DNA from: Gammaproteobacteria bacterium HGW-Gammaproteobacteria-1
GTDB lineage: Bacteria; Pseudomonadota; Gammaproteobacteria; Thiohalomonadales; Thiohalomonadaceae
Length of the DNA stretch: 64,000 nt
NCBI GenBank assembly: GCA_002840095.1
Contig: PGZL01000012.1
Span: forward strand, 1-64,000
Direction: 5' to 3'
Both the position numbers and the translations under genes were made by a program. Shown here piece after piece: positions 51,783 to 61,008 of this stretch. The notes beneath the pieces are model-generated. The model saw only the letters and a list, made by a program, of their open reading frames with translations. It had not been told where the DNA came from and searched no databases. Each line of letters begins with the position of its first letter. Positions within the stretch are counted from its first letter, which is position 1.

Positions 51783-51804
51783 GGTCCAAGGATGGACCTT
51801 TTTT
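51783..51804 (+). terminator. Intrinsic terminator after the cyd operon
   Basis: GGTCC-AAGGAT-GGACC followed by six Ts. The stem is short but the form is standard, and it lies between the convergent cyd operon and TonB-receptor gene. Confidence 0.6.
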
Positions 51805-51841
51805 AGAGGTGGCACGTCCCTGTGCCCGTTCCCCTCCCTGA

Positions 51842-53905
51842 TCAATCCAGCTTGATGCTGGCCTTTACCCAGTAGTTGCGGCCGGGTTCGTTGACGCGGG
51901 TGGTCTGCTCGTATCCGGCGATCATCGAGCCGGAGCGGCTGATGTGCTCGGCATAGGTTTCGTCGAGCAGGTTGTCGACGCCGGCGGCCAGCACCACACC
52001 CTTCTTCGGCTTCCAGGAGCCGTTGATGGAGAACACGGTGAAGCCGTCGGTTTCGCCGATGTCCTGGCCGACGATGTTGCCGGAGCCGATGTCCACGCGA
52101 TCCTGCTTCGCCACGATGCGGACCAGGCCGCCGACGGACCAGACGCCGGTGGCGTACTCAGCCCCAAGACGTGTTTCCAGCGGCGGCAGCTGTGCCAGCG
52201 GCGCACCGTCGGTGGTGTTGTCGCCCTTTACGTAGGCGATGGAGCCGTCGAGGTTCCAGCGACCTGACTTCCAGCCGAGGCCGGCCTCGGCGCCCCAGGT
52301 CTCGGCGTCGACATTGCGTACGATGCTCACCGTGCGGGGATCGGCGCCCGTGAGAGAGCCTGTCTTCAGCACGTTGTTCTGCACCAGGATGAAATCGTCG
52401 ATGCGGTTGATGAAACCGGCGACCGACAGGTGCCACGGGCCGGCGTTGCGGATCACGCCGACATCCAGCTGGGTGGTGTTCTCCGGCTTGGTATTGAACG
52501 CACTGGCAGTGGTCTCGCTTTCCTTGCTGGCGGAAATCAGCTCCCAGTAATCGGGGAAGCGCTGGCTGTGGCCGAAACCGGTGTACAGCGTCGTCGTTTC
52601 GCCGAAATCATGTTCGTGACGCATGAAACCGCTGGTCAGCACCTTGTCGCGGCTCTCGCCCGAGGTCGGATTCGCCACCGTATAGGCACCGGTGCCGGTC
52701 TTGGTGATCACGGCGCCGCGCTTGTCCTCCGCCGTCCAGCTGTCGGCACGCAGGCCGGCGATGACGCGATCGTAGTCGCCCATCAGGTGCTCCACCTCGC
52801 CGAACACGCCGATGTTGCTGAAGGTGGCGTCCTCGACCCGCGGCTTGGATTCGATATCGGGCACGGTCATGCCGCTGGCGCTGCGTAGGGTGTGGATATT
52901 GCGCTGCTGATCGATGCCGACGGTGGCACGGGTATCCGGCGAGGTGCGCAGCACTGCCGCCAGGCGCATGCCGGTTGTTTCCCGATCCGGATTGCTGATC
53001 ATGAACATGCTCGCCGTCTTGGTGCGCAGCGTGTAGTTGTCCATCACGTGATCGACGTAGTTGTAGTAGGCGTTGGCCTCCACCTTCTCCACCAGATCGG
53101 AAATGTTGCGCCGCTCGAACTTCACGCCCCAGTTGGAACGATCGAACTTGACGCCGTCCATGGTGCGATCGGCATAGGCCGCCTCGCCGTCGCTGCGCAC
53201 GGTGGACAGTTCCAGCGTGGTGTTGGCGTCCGGCGTCCAGCCCACCGCGAGGTCATTGCTCCAGCGGGTGTACTTGGAGTGCACGTCCTTGCCATCGCCG
53301 TCCTGGTAGTCGTCCATGTCGGAACGCGTGGCGCCGCCACGCACATAGAACGATTCGCTGCCGCCGCTGGCGCCGAGCACCTGGTCGTTGCGGCCGAAAC
53401 TGCCGAACAGGACGCTGCCGTACGCGTTCCAGCCGGGCTCCGCGAAGCGGATGGGGTCCCGATCAAACAGCACGGTACCGGCGGAGCCGACCGGGCCGTA
53501 CAGCACGGTCTGCGGCCCCTTGATGACGGTCACCTTGTCGAAGGATTCGGGATAGATATAGGCGGTGGGCGGGTCCATGCGGTTGCCGCAGCCGCCGAGG
53601 ATCAGTTCACCGTCCTGCAGGATGGAAATGCGTGAGGCGGCCATGCCGCGCAGCACCGGGTCGCCGTCGGTGCCGCCCTTGCGGATGACGCTGAAGCCGG
53701 GGATGGTCTTCAGGTAGTCCGCGCCGTCATGGGCGGGCAGGGGCTGGCGCGGCGCCTTGGGATCGGTAACGACGGTGAGCGGCTCTTCCATGGCCGGGGC
53801 CGTCACCACCATGCTGCCGAGGTTGGCGGAATCTGCCTCGTCCTGGGCCAGGGCGTTTTGATGGATGGCGCAAAGTATCGCCACGGTGAGCAAGCGACGC
53901 TGCAT
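51842..53905 (-). CDS. oprC: TonB-dependent copper receptor (OprC/NosA type)
   Basis: The 687-residue outer-membrane protein has a signal peptide (about 1-20, ending ALA), a plug domain (about 40-165) and a 22-strand barrel. The OprC/NosA-type plug motif GGCGNRMDPPTAY is clear, followed by the FDKVTVIKGPQTVLYGP segment. The C-terminal beta strand ends YWVKASIKLD. Relatives bind copper ions or support copper loading of N2O reductase. Start ATG 53905 with AAAGGGG. An in-frame upstream extension lacks a signal peptide and is rejected. It is the last gene of a same-strand run starting at the FNR-like regulator. Confidence 0.9.
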   Translation of the reverse strand: MQRRLLTVAILCAIHQNALAQDEADSANLGSMVVTAPAMEEPLTVVTDPKAPRQPLPAHDGADYLKTIPGFSVIRKGGTDGDPVLRGMAASRISILQDGELILGGCGNRMDPPTAYIYPESFDKVTVIKGPQTVLYGPVGSAGTVLFDRDPIRFAEPGWNAYGSVLFGSFGRNDQVLGASGGSESFYVRGGATRSDMDDYQDGDGKDVHSKYTRWSNDLAVGWTPDANTTLELSTVRSDGEAAYADRTMDGVKFDRSNWGVKFERRNISDLVEKVEANAYYNYVDHVMDNYTLRTKTASMFMISNPDRETTGMRLAAVLRTSPDTRATVGIDQQRNIHTLRSASGMTVPDIESKPRVEDATFSNIGVFGEVEHLMGDYDRVIAGLRADSWTAEDKRGAVITKTGTGAYTVANPTSGESRDKVLTSGFMRHEHDFGETTTLYTGFGHSQRFPDYWELISASKESETTASAFNTKPENTTQLDVGVIRNAGPWHLSVAGFINRIDDFILVQNNVLKTGSLTGADPRTVSIVRNVDAETWGAEAGLGWKSGRWNLDGSIAYVKGDNTTDGAPLAQLPPLETRLGAEYATGVWSVGGLVRIVAKQDRVDIGSGNIVGQDIGETDGFTVFSINGSWKPKKGVVLAAGVDNLLDETYAEHISRSGSMIAGYEQTTRVNEPGRNYWVKASIKLD

Positions 53906-54017
53906 GTTTTCCCCTTTTCTTTGGTTATGGATATTGACCAAACAGGGGCAAGAACAATGCCAGACGGCAAGCCGTTGTATTGCTGGAGATTCGCTGCCGT
54001 GACGTGCCGCATCGGCG

Positions 54018-54049
54018 TGGCATATGCCGCGTCGATACGGCATATGCCA
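54018..54049. promoter_or_regulatory. 32-bp palindrome (TGGCATATGCCG-N8-complement)
   Basis: Two 12-base perfect inverted arms flank CGTCGATA. Each arm is itself built on the palindrome GGCATATGCC. It lies 113 bp upstream of the copper-receptor start, in a 286-bp gap, and is a strong candidate operator for a dimeric or tetrameric regulator, possibly copper-responsive. Confidence 0.6.
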
Positions 54050-54191
54050 CACCTTTCACAGGAAGACGTTGTCTGCCGGACGGGCAATACACCCTTAGAT
54101 AATGAGACTTTTCAATGTGATGTGAACACCGGCATCAACCACTGCGCCGGAGCGGCGGCACGTTGCAAATCGCGCGCCGCTCCCTGCGCCC

Positions 54192-54560
54192 TCAATGGTG
54201 ATGGTCATGCTGGTGGCCGGCCATCCGCTCCGGGTCGACCGGCGGCAGATGTCCCTCGGCATAGGCCTGCACCGCGGCCAGCGGGTCTTCCACCTGGGTT
54301 ACCGCCACGCGGATACCGCGCCCGGCAAGGCGGCGGGCGAAACCGGCGCCGCAACTGCCGGTGATGATCGCGTCCACACCGTCCACCGGGTGGGCGCCGT
54401 CACCATGAAATTCGTGGAACGACATTTCCTTGGGCAGATCGATACGCTCCACCTCGGCCGGCGCCGCACCGGCGGCGGCCTCGAATACCAGGAAGCGGCG
54501 TGACTTGCCGGCATGGCCGGTGACGGTACGGAAGTTCTGACTGGTGACTGCAATACGCAT
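54192..54560 (-). CDS. NifX/NifB-type dinitrogenase cofactor-domain protein
   Basis: The 122-residue single-domain protein begins MRIAVTSQNFRTVTGHAGKS, the start of the dinitrogenase iron-molybdenum cofactor-binding fold. It continues with AIITGSCGAGFARRLAGRGI and a histidine-rich tail (GHQHDHHH) likely to bind metal. Homologues carry Fe-S/metal clusters, but most outside nitrogen fixation are uncharacterised. No nif genes are present. GAGGTAAACGCG precedes ATG 54560. The gene follows the hypothetical gene at 54963 by 10 bp. Confidence 0.85.
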   Translation of the reverse strand: MRIAVTSQNFRTVTGHAGKSRRFLVFEAAAGAAPAEVERIDLPKEMSFHEFHGDGAHPVDGVDAIITGSCGAGFARRLAGRGIRVAVTQVEDPLAAVQAYAEGHLPPVDPERMAGHQHDHHH

Positions 54561-54570
54561 CGCGTTTACC

Positions 54571-54963
54571 TCACTTGTTTTTGAGCGCCTTGGCCCAGCT
54601 CTCCATGGCATTGTTGGCGCGCGGCATGGGCGCCTCCATGAAGGTGATGATGAATTTGTCCGCCAGTTCCACCACGCCGATGGAGCGCGGCCGCACGGCC
54701 AGCACGCCGGGCGTGGGGATCTTGACGCCGAAGCAGAAGATCAGGTTTTTGGCATCGAGGATCTCCGGCGCAATCTCACCCTCGGGCAGCGACTTGGTGT
54801 GCGCATAGTGATCGAACACGGCGATGAATTTCGCATCGTGGTTTTCGTCGATGCGCGCCTTGAAGTACTCGATGATGGCATCCACGGAGGTGCCGGAGGT
54901 TTCGTCCTTGTTCAGCTCCAGGGTGAACACGGGATACTTTTCCTGAAAGAGCGACTGTTTCAT
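54571..54963 (-). CDS. Conserved hypothetical protein
   Basis: The 130-residue soluble alpha/beta protein starts MKQSLFQEKYPVFTLELNK. It contains KFIAVFDHYAHTKSLPEG, NLIFCFGVKIPTPGVLAVRPRSIG and a C-terminal helix. Two cysteine/histidine positions (FDHYAH, FCFG) are the only possible metal ligands. I cannot name a function. It lies between the TDT-type transporter and the NifX-like gene and is probably co-transcribed with both. Confidence 0.8.
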   Translation of the reverse strand: MKQSLFQEKYPVFTLELNKDETSGTSVDAIIEYFKARIDENHDAKFIAVFDHYAHTKSLPEGEIAPEILDAKNLIFCFGVKIPTPGVLAVRPRSIGVVELADKFIITFMEAPMPRANNAMESWAKALKNK

Positions 54964-55011
54964 CGTTACCTGCCTGTCATTGAATTGAACTTCGCCCGCT
55001 GCAGCGGGCGC

Positions 55012-55968
55012 CTACTCTTCTTCCACACATATCTCGCGCCGCATCACGGCCCTGGCCGTGCGTACCAGCAGCATTCCGATGACCAGGGTCAGCACCGCGA
55101 GCAGCACCAGGCCGAGGCCGCGAAAGAATTCATGGCCCAGTTGCTGGTACATCACCAGGGTGGCGATGGTAATGGCCGCCAGCGGAAAGGAATATGCCCA
55201 CCAGGACAGAAAGAACTTCAGGCGGGCGAAACGGTGCAATTGGGTGAACAACAGCAGCGTGACGAAGAGTCCCGAGTAGTAAAGCAGCCGCGCGAACACG
55301 TCGACGCCGCCGGTCAGCTTTACATAGGCGATGAACCCAACAGCCGGCGGCGCGATGAGGATGAACAGCGTCGGCACCAGCTTGCCCGGCAGCGGGGCGT
55401 GGAAAATGATGCGATAGAACACGATGGTGAGCAGCACCAGCCAGTACAGCAGGCCGATACTGAAAAAGAACCAGGACACTTCCACATAACCGTGGGCCAC
55501 GCCGGCAATGGGCACCAGGATGTTGCCCACCACCGGGATGAACCAGGCCGGGTTCATGTGCTGGATCTGGAAATGTTCATGATTGATCCAGGCGCCAAGC
55601 ACATACAGGGTGAACAGCAGATGCAGCGCACTGCCGCCCATCCACAGCGCCGCCGACAGGCCATGATTTATCTCCAGCGTGGCGATGGACAACAACACCA
55701 GGCTGATGGACACCGTGGGAAAGAAACTGAGCCGCACCGGATGATGCAATTCCTTCAGCACCTCGGCCCGGTGCACCGTGAGCTTGCTGCCGTAGGCCAG
55801 CAGCAGCACGGCGAACACCAGCGTGGTGATCGCGAGCGCCACGGAGGCGACGCCCGACAGCCCCGTCATGGATTGTGCCTTTTCCCAGGCGATGGTGAAG
55901 CCCGACAGACCCATGACCGTGGCAAAGACTGAAACCGGCAAGAATTTGATGCGTGATTCCTGGCTCAT
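55012..55968 (-). CDS. TDT/SLAC1-family transporter
   Basis: The 318-residue protein has about ten membrane helices in the TehA/SLAC1 pattern. Its start is KFLPVSVFATVMGLSGFTIAW, with the family block HMNPAWFIPVVGNILVPIAG in the middle and the helix LPGKLVPTLFILIAPPAVGF. Family members conduct or exchange small anions such as nitrite, sulphite, malate and chloride, and the substrate cannot be told here. CGGAGGAACTGC precedes ATG 55968. An FNR-like box lies 67-80 bp upstream, which suggests induction at low oxygen. Confidence 0.88.
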   Translation of the reverse strand: MSQESRIKFLPVSVFATVMGLSGFTIAWEKAQSMTGLSGVASVALAITTLVFAVLLLAYGSKLTVHRAEVLKELHHPVRLSFFPTVSISLVLLSIATLEINHGLSAALWMGGSALHLLFTLYVLGAWINHEHFQIQHMNPAWFIPVVGNILVPIAGVAHGYVEVSWFFFSIGLLYWLVLLTIVFYRIIFHAPLPGKLVPTLFILIAPPAVGFIAYVKLTGGVDVFARLLYYSGLFVTLLLFTQLHRFARLKFFLSWWAYSFPLAAITIATLVMYQQLGHEFFRGLGLVLLAVLTLVIGMLLVRTARAVMRREICVEEE

Positions 55969-56034
55969 GCAGTTCCTCCGCAGGATAAAGCCAATACTTG
56001 AGTTGGATGGTAAAGCTCCACTATGTGGGTTGCA

Positions 56035-56048
56035 TTGATATATCGCAA
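56035..56048 (-). promoter_or_regulatory. FNR-like box before the TDT transporter
   Basis: On the minus strand TTGCG-ATAT-ATCAA matches the FNR half-sites at eight of ten positions. It lies between the FNR-like regulator and the transporter gene. Confidence 0.5.
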
Positions 56049-56228
56049 TACTCCGCGCGGCGCCGCGCATTTTGTGCAACACCTCTCACACCGGTGTGCG
56101 GATGCCACGTCCGTTTCGTCGTTTTTGAAAAGGTGATCGTTGCCGGAAGGCATGAGGTTCGCCTGCGCGGTTGAACGCGGGGGACAAAGAGAACTATTTG
56201 AATGCGACGGCTTGCGGGAGAGAGGGCC

Positions 56229-56930
56229 TCACTCCGCGGCGATACGTTCCAGGGCGGTGCGATCGCAATGGAAACTGCCGGTGCGCTCGCTCAGGGCACC
56301 GGCGCGCTTCAGTTCGGCCACCACACGGCTGGCGGACTCGGTGGTGATGCCGAGCATGGCGCCCATGTCCTTGCGGCTGAACATGCTGCACAGGCCGTTG
56401 CCCGCCTCGTCGGCGAGACGCAGCAACAGGCGCGCCACGCGCTGCCGTGCGCTGCCGGTGCCCAGTTCGGTGAGCCAGGCGTCGGCCTCGGACAGCGCCT
56501 GCTGCCAGCGCCGCATCAGCTCACGGTACAGCTGCGGGCTCTCCAGTTCCAGGCGCCGCACCACGTCCACCGGGATGCGGCAAATCACGCTGTCCTGCTC
56601 CACTACCGCGTCGTGCTGATAGGACTGGCCCAGCAGCGCCTCCAGGCCGGTGACATCGGTGGCGCGCACCAGGCGCACGATGCGCTCGCTGCCGTCAGGC
56701 AGGTACTGCACCAGTTTTACCAGGCCTTGGCGCACGGTGAAAATGGCGCGGCCCGCGTCGCCCATGTGGTACAGGGAGTCGCCGCGCACCAGCTTCTGCT
56801 CGTCGATGGAATGCTGGATGCGGCCCAGCAATGCCGGATCGATACCGGCAAACAGGACCGAGGCACGCATGGTGCATAAACTGCAGTCCGCTGTCTCGCA
56901 CCAGGTAGTCATCACAGGTTGTTGTTTCAT
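56229..56930 (-). CDS. FNR-like (Crp/Fnr) oxygen-responsive regulator
   Basis: The 233 residues hold a cyclic-nucleotide-type beta-roll (about 25-145), a dimer helix and a C-terminal helix-turn-helix (about 185-215). Three N-terminal cysteines (C11, C16, C19 in CETADCSLC) plus a central cysteine in DSVICRIP give the four ligands expected for an FNR-type [4Fe-4S] cluster. The spacing CX4CX2C differs from E. coli FNR. The recognition helix contains the E-x-x-S-R pattern (TTESASRVV), typical of factors that bind TTGAT half-sites. It is the first gene of a run to the TDT transporter and copper receptor, and FNR-like boxes occur at 47900 and 56035. Confidence 0.9.
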   Translation of the reverse strand: MKQQPVMTTWCETADCSLCTMRASVLFAGIDPALLGRIQHSIDEQKLVRGDSLYHMGDAGRAIFTVRQGLVKLVQYLPDGSERIVRLVRATDVTGLEALLGQSYQHDAVVEQDSVICRIPVDVVRRLELESPQLYRELMRRWQQALSEADAWLTELGTGSARQRVARLLLRLADEAGNGLCSMFSRKDMGAMLGITTESASRVVAELKRAGALSERTGSFHCDRTALERIAAE

Positions 56931-56943
56931 GGTGTACCGCGTT

Positions 56944-57723
<780 letters not shown>

Positions 57724-57765
57724 TTAGTCTATCTTTATAGTAAGGATTTTCAGGAGACGAGCATC

Positions 57766-59169
57766 ATGGAACCGAGCCGCCATATTGAAGCCTACCTGAA
57801 CGCGCAGGGCGTGCCGTTCCGCATCATTGCGCACGCCCCCACCCGCACCCTGATCGAGGCCGCCCGGTCGGCGAAAATCGACTATCGCCGTGTGGTGCGC
57901 GCCATCATGCTGGAGGACAGCCAGGGCATGCTCATGGCCATCCTGCCCGCCAGCCACATGCTCGATTTCGAAAGCCTGTGCCAGCAGCTGGGCCGTACCC
58001 TGCAGCCCGTGCCGCAGGAACGGCTGGGCGGCACCTTCCCGGACTGCGAACCGGGTTCCATCCCTCCCCTGGCGCAGCCTTACGGGCTGCCGGCCATCAT
58101 CGACGAACAGGTCATGGTGATGCCGCAGGTCTGTTTCGAGGCGGGCACCCACAATGCACTGGTAGTCATGGCGGGCTCCGAATTCCAGAAGCTGCATGCG
58201 GTGTCGCGCCGACTGACCTTCTCCCGGCCCGCGGCCACCCTGGCGGGACGGGACGAATTTGAATTCGTGTCCGCCGAGCAGCCCTCGACCATCAAGGGCC
58301 TGCACCCCATGGCGGATCTGCAGCAACGTATCCAGAACATCTCCAAGTTGCCGCCGCTGCCCGACTCGACCCGGCGCCTGCTCCTGCTGCGCAACAATTC
58401 CAAGGCCACCATCGCCGATCTGGCGGCCATCGTCTCTACCGATCCGATCCTCGCGGCCCAGGTGATCCGCTACGCCCGCTCCGCCTATTACGGTTACCGC
58501 GGCCGGGTGGAGTCCCTGCAGGACGCCATCACCCAGGTGCTGGGCTTCGACATGGTGCTGCACATGGCCCTGGGCCTGAGCGCCTCGCGCGCCCTGCGCA
58601 TGCCGGCGGACGGCCCGCTGGGCATGCGCGCCTTCTGGCGCCACTCGGTCTACACCGCCGGGCTGGCCCAGGCCCTCAACACCCTGCTGCCCCCGGCCAC
58701 TCGCGGCAAGCCCGGCCTGGTCTACCTCGCCGGCCTGCTGCACGACATCGGCTTCGCCGTGCTCGGCCACCTGTTCCAGGCCGAGTTCTACCTGCTCAAC
58801 AAGGCCGTGGCCACCAATCCGCGCGTGCCCGTCAGCCTGATCGAAAAGCGCGTGCTCGGCATCGAGCACACCCAGATCGGCAGCTGGCTGATGGGTGGCT
58901 GGGACATGCCCGCCGAGGTCGTCACCTCCGCCCTGGAGCACCACAATGAGTACTACAGCGGCGAGCACGCCGCCTACGCCAACCTGGTGCTGCTGGCCGA
59001 TCACCTGCTCAAGGGGCACCAACCCAGCGACGCCGCCGGCGACGAGCCGCCGCCGGTCATCCTCACCGCCCTCGGCCTGGACCTCGAACGGGTCATGGAA
59101 GTCACCCGCAAGGTGCTGGAAGAGTCCCGCCCGGGACTGGACGAAATGGCCGGCATCATGGCGGCCTGA
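57766..59169 (+). CDS. YbaK/ProX-like domain fused to HDOD domain
   Basis: Residues 1-155 are a YbaK/aminoacyl-tRNA-deacylase-like fold (HIEAYLNAQGVPF, RAIMLEDSQG, and the final AGSEFQKLHAVS). Residues about 180-420 form an HDOD domain (LPPLPDSTRRLLLL, VSTDPILAAQVIRYARSAYYG, GLLHDIGFAVLGHL, EHHNEYY). HDOD proteins are signalling relatives of HD hydrolases, often without catalysis. The fusion suggests that an amino-acid- or tRNA-derived ligand may feed a regulatory output. Catalytic competence of the first domain is uncertain. CAGGAG lies before ATG 57766. It lies divergent from murU. Confidence 0.88.
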   Translation: MEPSRHIEAYLNAQGVPFRIIAHAPTRTLIEAARSAKIDYRRVVRAIMLEDSQGMLMAILPASHMLDFESLCQQLGRTLQPVPQERLGGTFPDCEPGSIPPLAQPYGLPAIIDEQVMVMPQVCFEAGTHNALVVMAGSEFQKLHAVSRRLTFSRPAATLAGRDEFEFVSAEQPSTIKGLHPMADLQQRIQNISKLPPLPDSTRRLLLLRNNSKATIADLAAIVSTDPILAAQVIRYARSAYYGYRGRVESLQDAITQVLGFDMVLHMALGLSASRALRMPADGPLGMRAFWRHSVYTAGLAQALNTLLPPATRGKPGLVYLAGLLHDIGFAVLGHLFQAEFYLLNKAVATNPRVPVSLIEKRVLGIEHTQIGSWLMGGWDMPAEVVTSALEHHNEYYSGEHAAYANLVLLADHLLKGHQPSDAAGDEPPPVILTALGLDLERVMEVTRKVLEESRPGLDEMAGIMAA

Positions 59170-59319
59170 GCGCCGCCCCAGCAGACTTAGGGAAATACGT
59201 CGCGCCGGGTTACCCTAATGGGACCCGGCCGGCGGCTGCCCGAAACGCAATTGTTGACAGCAACAGTCAACATTTGTACGGTAGCGCCACATTCCCGCCC
59301 TTATTACGGAGTTCTCCCG

Positions 59320-59751
59320 ATGAATGCACTGAACAACGCCGACATGGAGCTCGGCAGCGGTATCGCCGCCTTCGAAGGCAAGCACTTCGCCACCGCCATG
59401 CAGCTGCTCTCCCCCCTGGCCGCCGCAGGCAATGCCGAAGCGCAGTACCGCGTCGCCATCATGCAGCAGAACGGCCTGATCGGCAGCCCCAACCTGGCCG
59501 AGGCCGCCCGCTGGATGATGGCCGCGGCCAACCAGGGCCATGCCATGGCGCAGCACGGCGTCGGTTTCATGTACCTGGAAGGGGAAGGCATGGAAAAGAA
59601 CCCGGCCGAGGCGGCCGTCTGGTTCCGCAAGGCCGCCGATCACGGCCTCGCCGGCTCCCTCACCACCCTGGCCATGATGTACGAACAGGGTCTGGGCGTG
59701 CCGCAGGACGCGGAAAAGGCGCAGGAGCTGTACAAGCAGGCGGGGTTTTAG
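59320..59751 (+). CDS. Sel1-repeat protein
   Basis: The 143-residue soluble protein has three Sel1-like helical repeats, with the A-E-A pattern NPAEAAVWFRKAADHG and the following DAEKAQELYKQAGF, plus a shorter leading repeat. Such repeats bind other proteins, so the role is unknown. ATG 59320 follows GGAG. The final base of the stop codon TAG is the first base of the GTTTCGA tandem array. Confidence 0.85.
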   Translation: MNALNNADMELGSGIAAFEGKHFATAMQLLSPLAAAGNAEAQYRVAIMQQNGLIGSPNLAEAARWMMAAANQGHAMAQHGVGFMYLEGEGMEKNPAEAAVWFRKAADHGLAGSLTTLAMMYEQGLGVPQDAEKAQELYKQAGF

Positions 59752-59927
59752 TTTCGAGTTTCGAGTTTCGAGTTTCGAGTTTCGAGTTTCGAGTTTCGAG
59801 TTTCGAGTTTCGAGTTTCGAGTTTCGAGTTTCGAGTTTCGAGTTTTTCGAGTTTCGAGTTTCGAGTTTCGAGTTTCGGCAAGAGTGTGTCGTGGCTGTTC
59901 GAAACTTCAAACTCGAAACTCGAAACT
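59751..59927. repeat. Long 7-bp tandem array (GAGTTTC) with inverted half
   Basis: About seventeen GTTTCGA units run from 59751 to about 59876 with one interruption (an extra TT near 59845). A complementary set (GAAACT-CGAAACT) at 59901-59927 codes the last residues of AmgK. No spacers occur, so it is not a CRISPR array. Confidence 0.95.
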
Positions 59928-60932
59928 ACTTTTTTCTTCCGCCTTCTCCACCATCTCCCCCAGCCCCGCCAGTTCCGGATAACGCCCCGCCACCTCGCGC
60001 ACATAGCCCAGGGTGCGCGGGATGTCCTTGAGGTAGCCGGGCTTGCCGTCGCGGTGGTTGAGGCGGGCGAAGATGCCACTGGCCTTGAGGTGGCGCTGCA
60101 CGCCCATCCAGTCGAACCAGCGCAGGAAGCGTTCTTCGTCGCGCAGGCGCAGGATGCCGCAGTCGATGGCCAGTTCCTGGTAGCCCAGCGCCCAGGCCTC
60201 AACCTGTTCGCGCGGCCAGGCGACGTAGCAGTCGCGCAGCAGTGACACCAGGTCGTAGGTCACCGGGCCGAACACCGCGTCCTGAAAATCCAGGATGCCG
60301 GGGTTGTGCGGCGCCACCATCAGGTTGCGCGAGTGATAGTCGCGGTGCACCGCCACCTGCGGCTGTTCCAGCGCCGACTGCGCCAGGCGGCGGAAGGTCT
60401 CATCCAGCATGCGCTGTTCGCCATCGCTCAGCGCCAGCCCCAGATGGCGCCCCAGGTACCATTCACGGAACAGTTCCATCTCGCGCAGCAGCAGCGCCTC
60501 ATCATAGGGCGGCAGCTCGTCCCCTTGCGGCCCGCAGGCCTGCAAGGTGAGCAATGCCCCCATGGCGTCGCCGTAGAGGCGGCCGACGCTGTCTGCGTTG
60601 AGCGCGGAAAGATATTGCTCGCTGCCCAGATCGGAAAGCAGCAGAAAGCCCTGCGCCAGGTCCTCCGCCAGGATCTGCGGCACGTTGAGGCCGATGCCGT
60701 GCAGCGCGCGGGCGATGCGCACGAAGGGCCGGCTGTCCTCCTTGTCCGGCGGCGCGTCCATGACGATACGGGTCTCGCCGCCGAAACTGATGCGGAAATA
60801 GCGCCGGAAGCTGGCGTCGGACGAGGCCGGGGCGATGTCGTAGCGCGGCAGGCCGAGCGCCTGGCCCAGCCAGTGGTTCAGTTGTTCCAGACGTTGCGGC
60901 ACGGCAGTGCTCTCATGGGAAAAGTGCGGCAT
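59907..60932 (-). CDS. amgK: N-acetylmuramate/N-acetylglucosamine kinase
   Basis: AmgK phosphorylates MurNAc and GlcNAc at the anomeric position in cell-wall recycling, feeding MurU. The 341 residues show the aminoglycoside-phosphotransferase fold with the catalytic loop HRDYHSRNLM and the metal motif LDFQDAVFGPVTYDL. The N-terminus SDASFRRYFRI is the nucleotide-binding loop. The last residues (SFEFRV) are encoded by the GAGTTTC repeat, so the end of the protein has been altered. Start ATG 60932 has a poor ribosome site. A longer frame crosses the lptD start and is excluded. Divergent from lptD. Confidence 0.9.
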   Translation of the reverse strand: MPHFSHESTAVPQRLEQLNHWLGQALGLPRYDIAPASSDASFRRYFRISFGGETRIVMDAPPDKEDSRPFVRIARALHGIGLNVPQILAEDLAQGFLLLSDLGSEQYLSALNADSVGRLYGDAMGALLTLQACGPQGDELPPYDEALLLREMELFREWYLGRHLGLALSDGEQRMLDETFRRLAQSALEQPQVAVHRDYHSRNLMVAPHNPGILDFQDAVFGPVTYDLVSLLRDCYVAWPREQVEAWALGYQELAIDCGILRLRDEERFLRWFDWMGVQRHLKASGIFARLNHRDGKPGYLKDIPRTLGYVREVAGRYPELAGLGEMVEKAEEKSSFEFRV

Positions 60933-61008
60933 TATAGCCGCTTCGCAATTGAAGCCCGCCACGTTCTGTGCCAAGTTAGCGGCCTTTCCCGATTCCTGAC
61001 GCCAAGCC

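Noticed and set aside
54192-54560. Nitrogen fixation locus
   Set aside because: Only a NifX/NifB-type cofactor-domain protein is present. There are no nifHDK, nifE/N or related genes, and such domains are common outside nitrogen fixation.
59751-59927. CRISPR array
   Set aside because: The units are seven bases long, directly adjacent and without spacers, and no cas gene is present.
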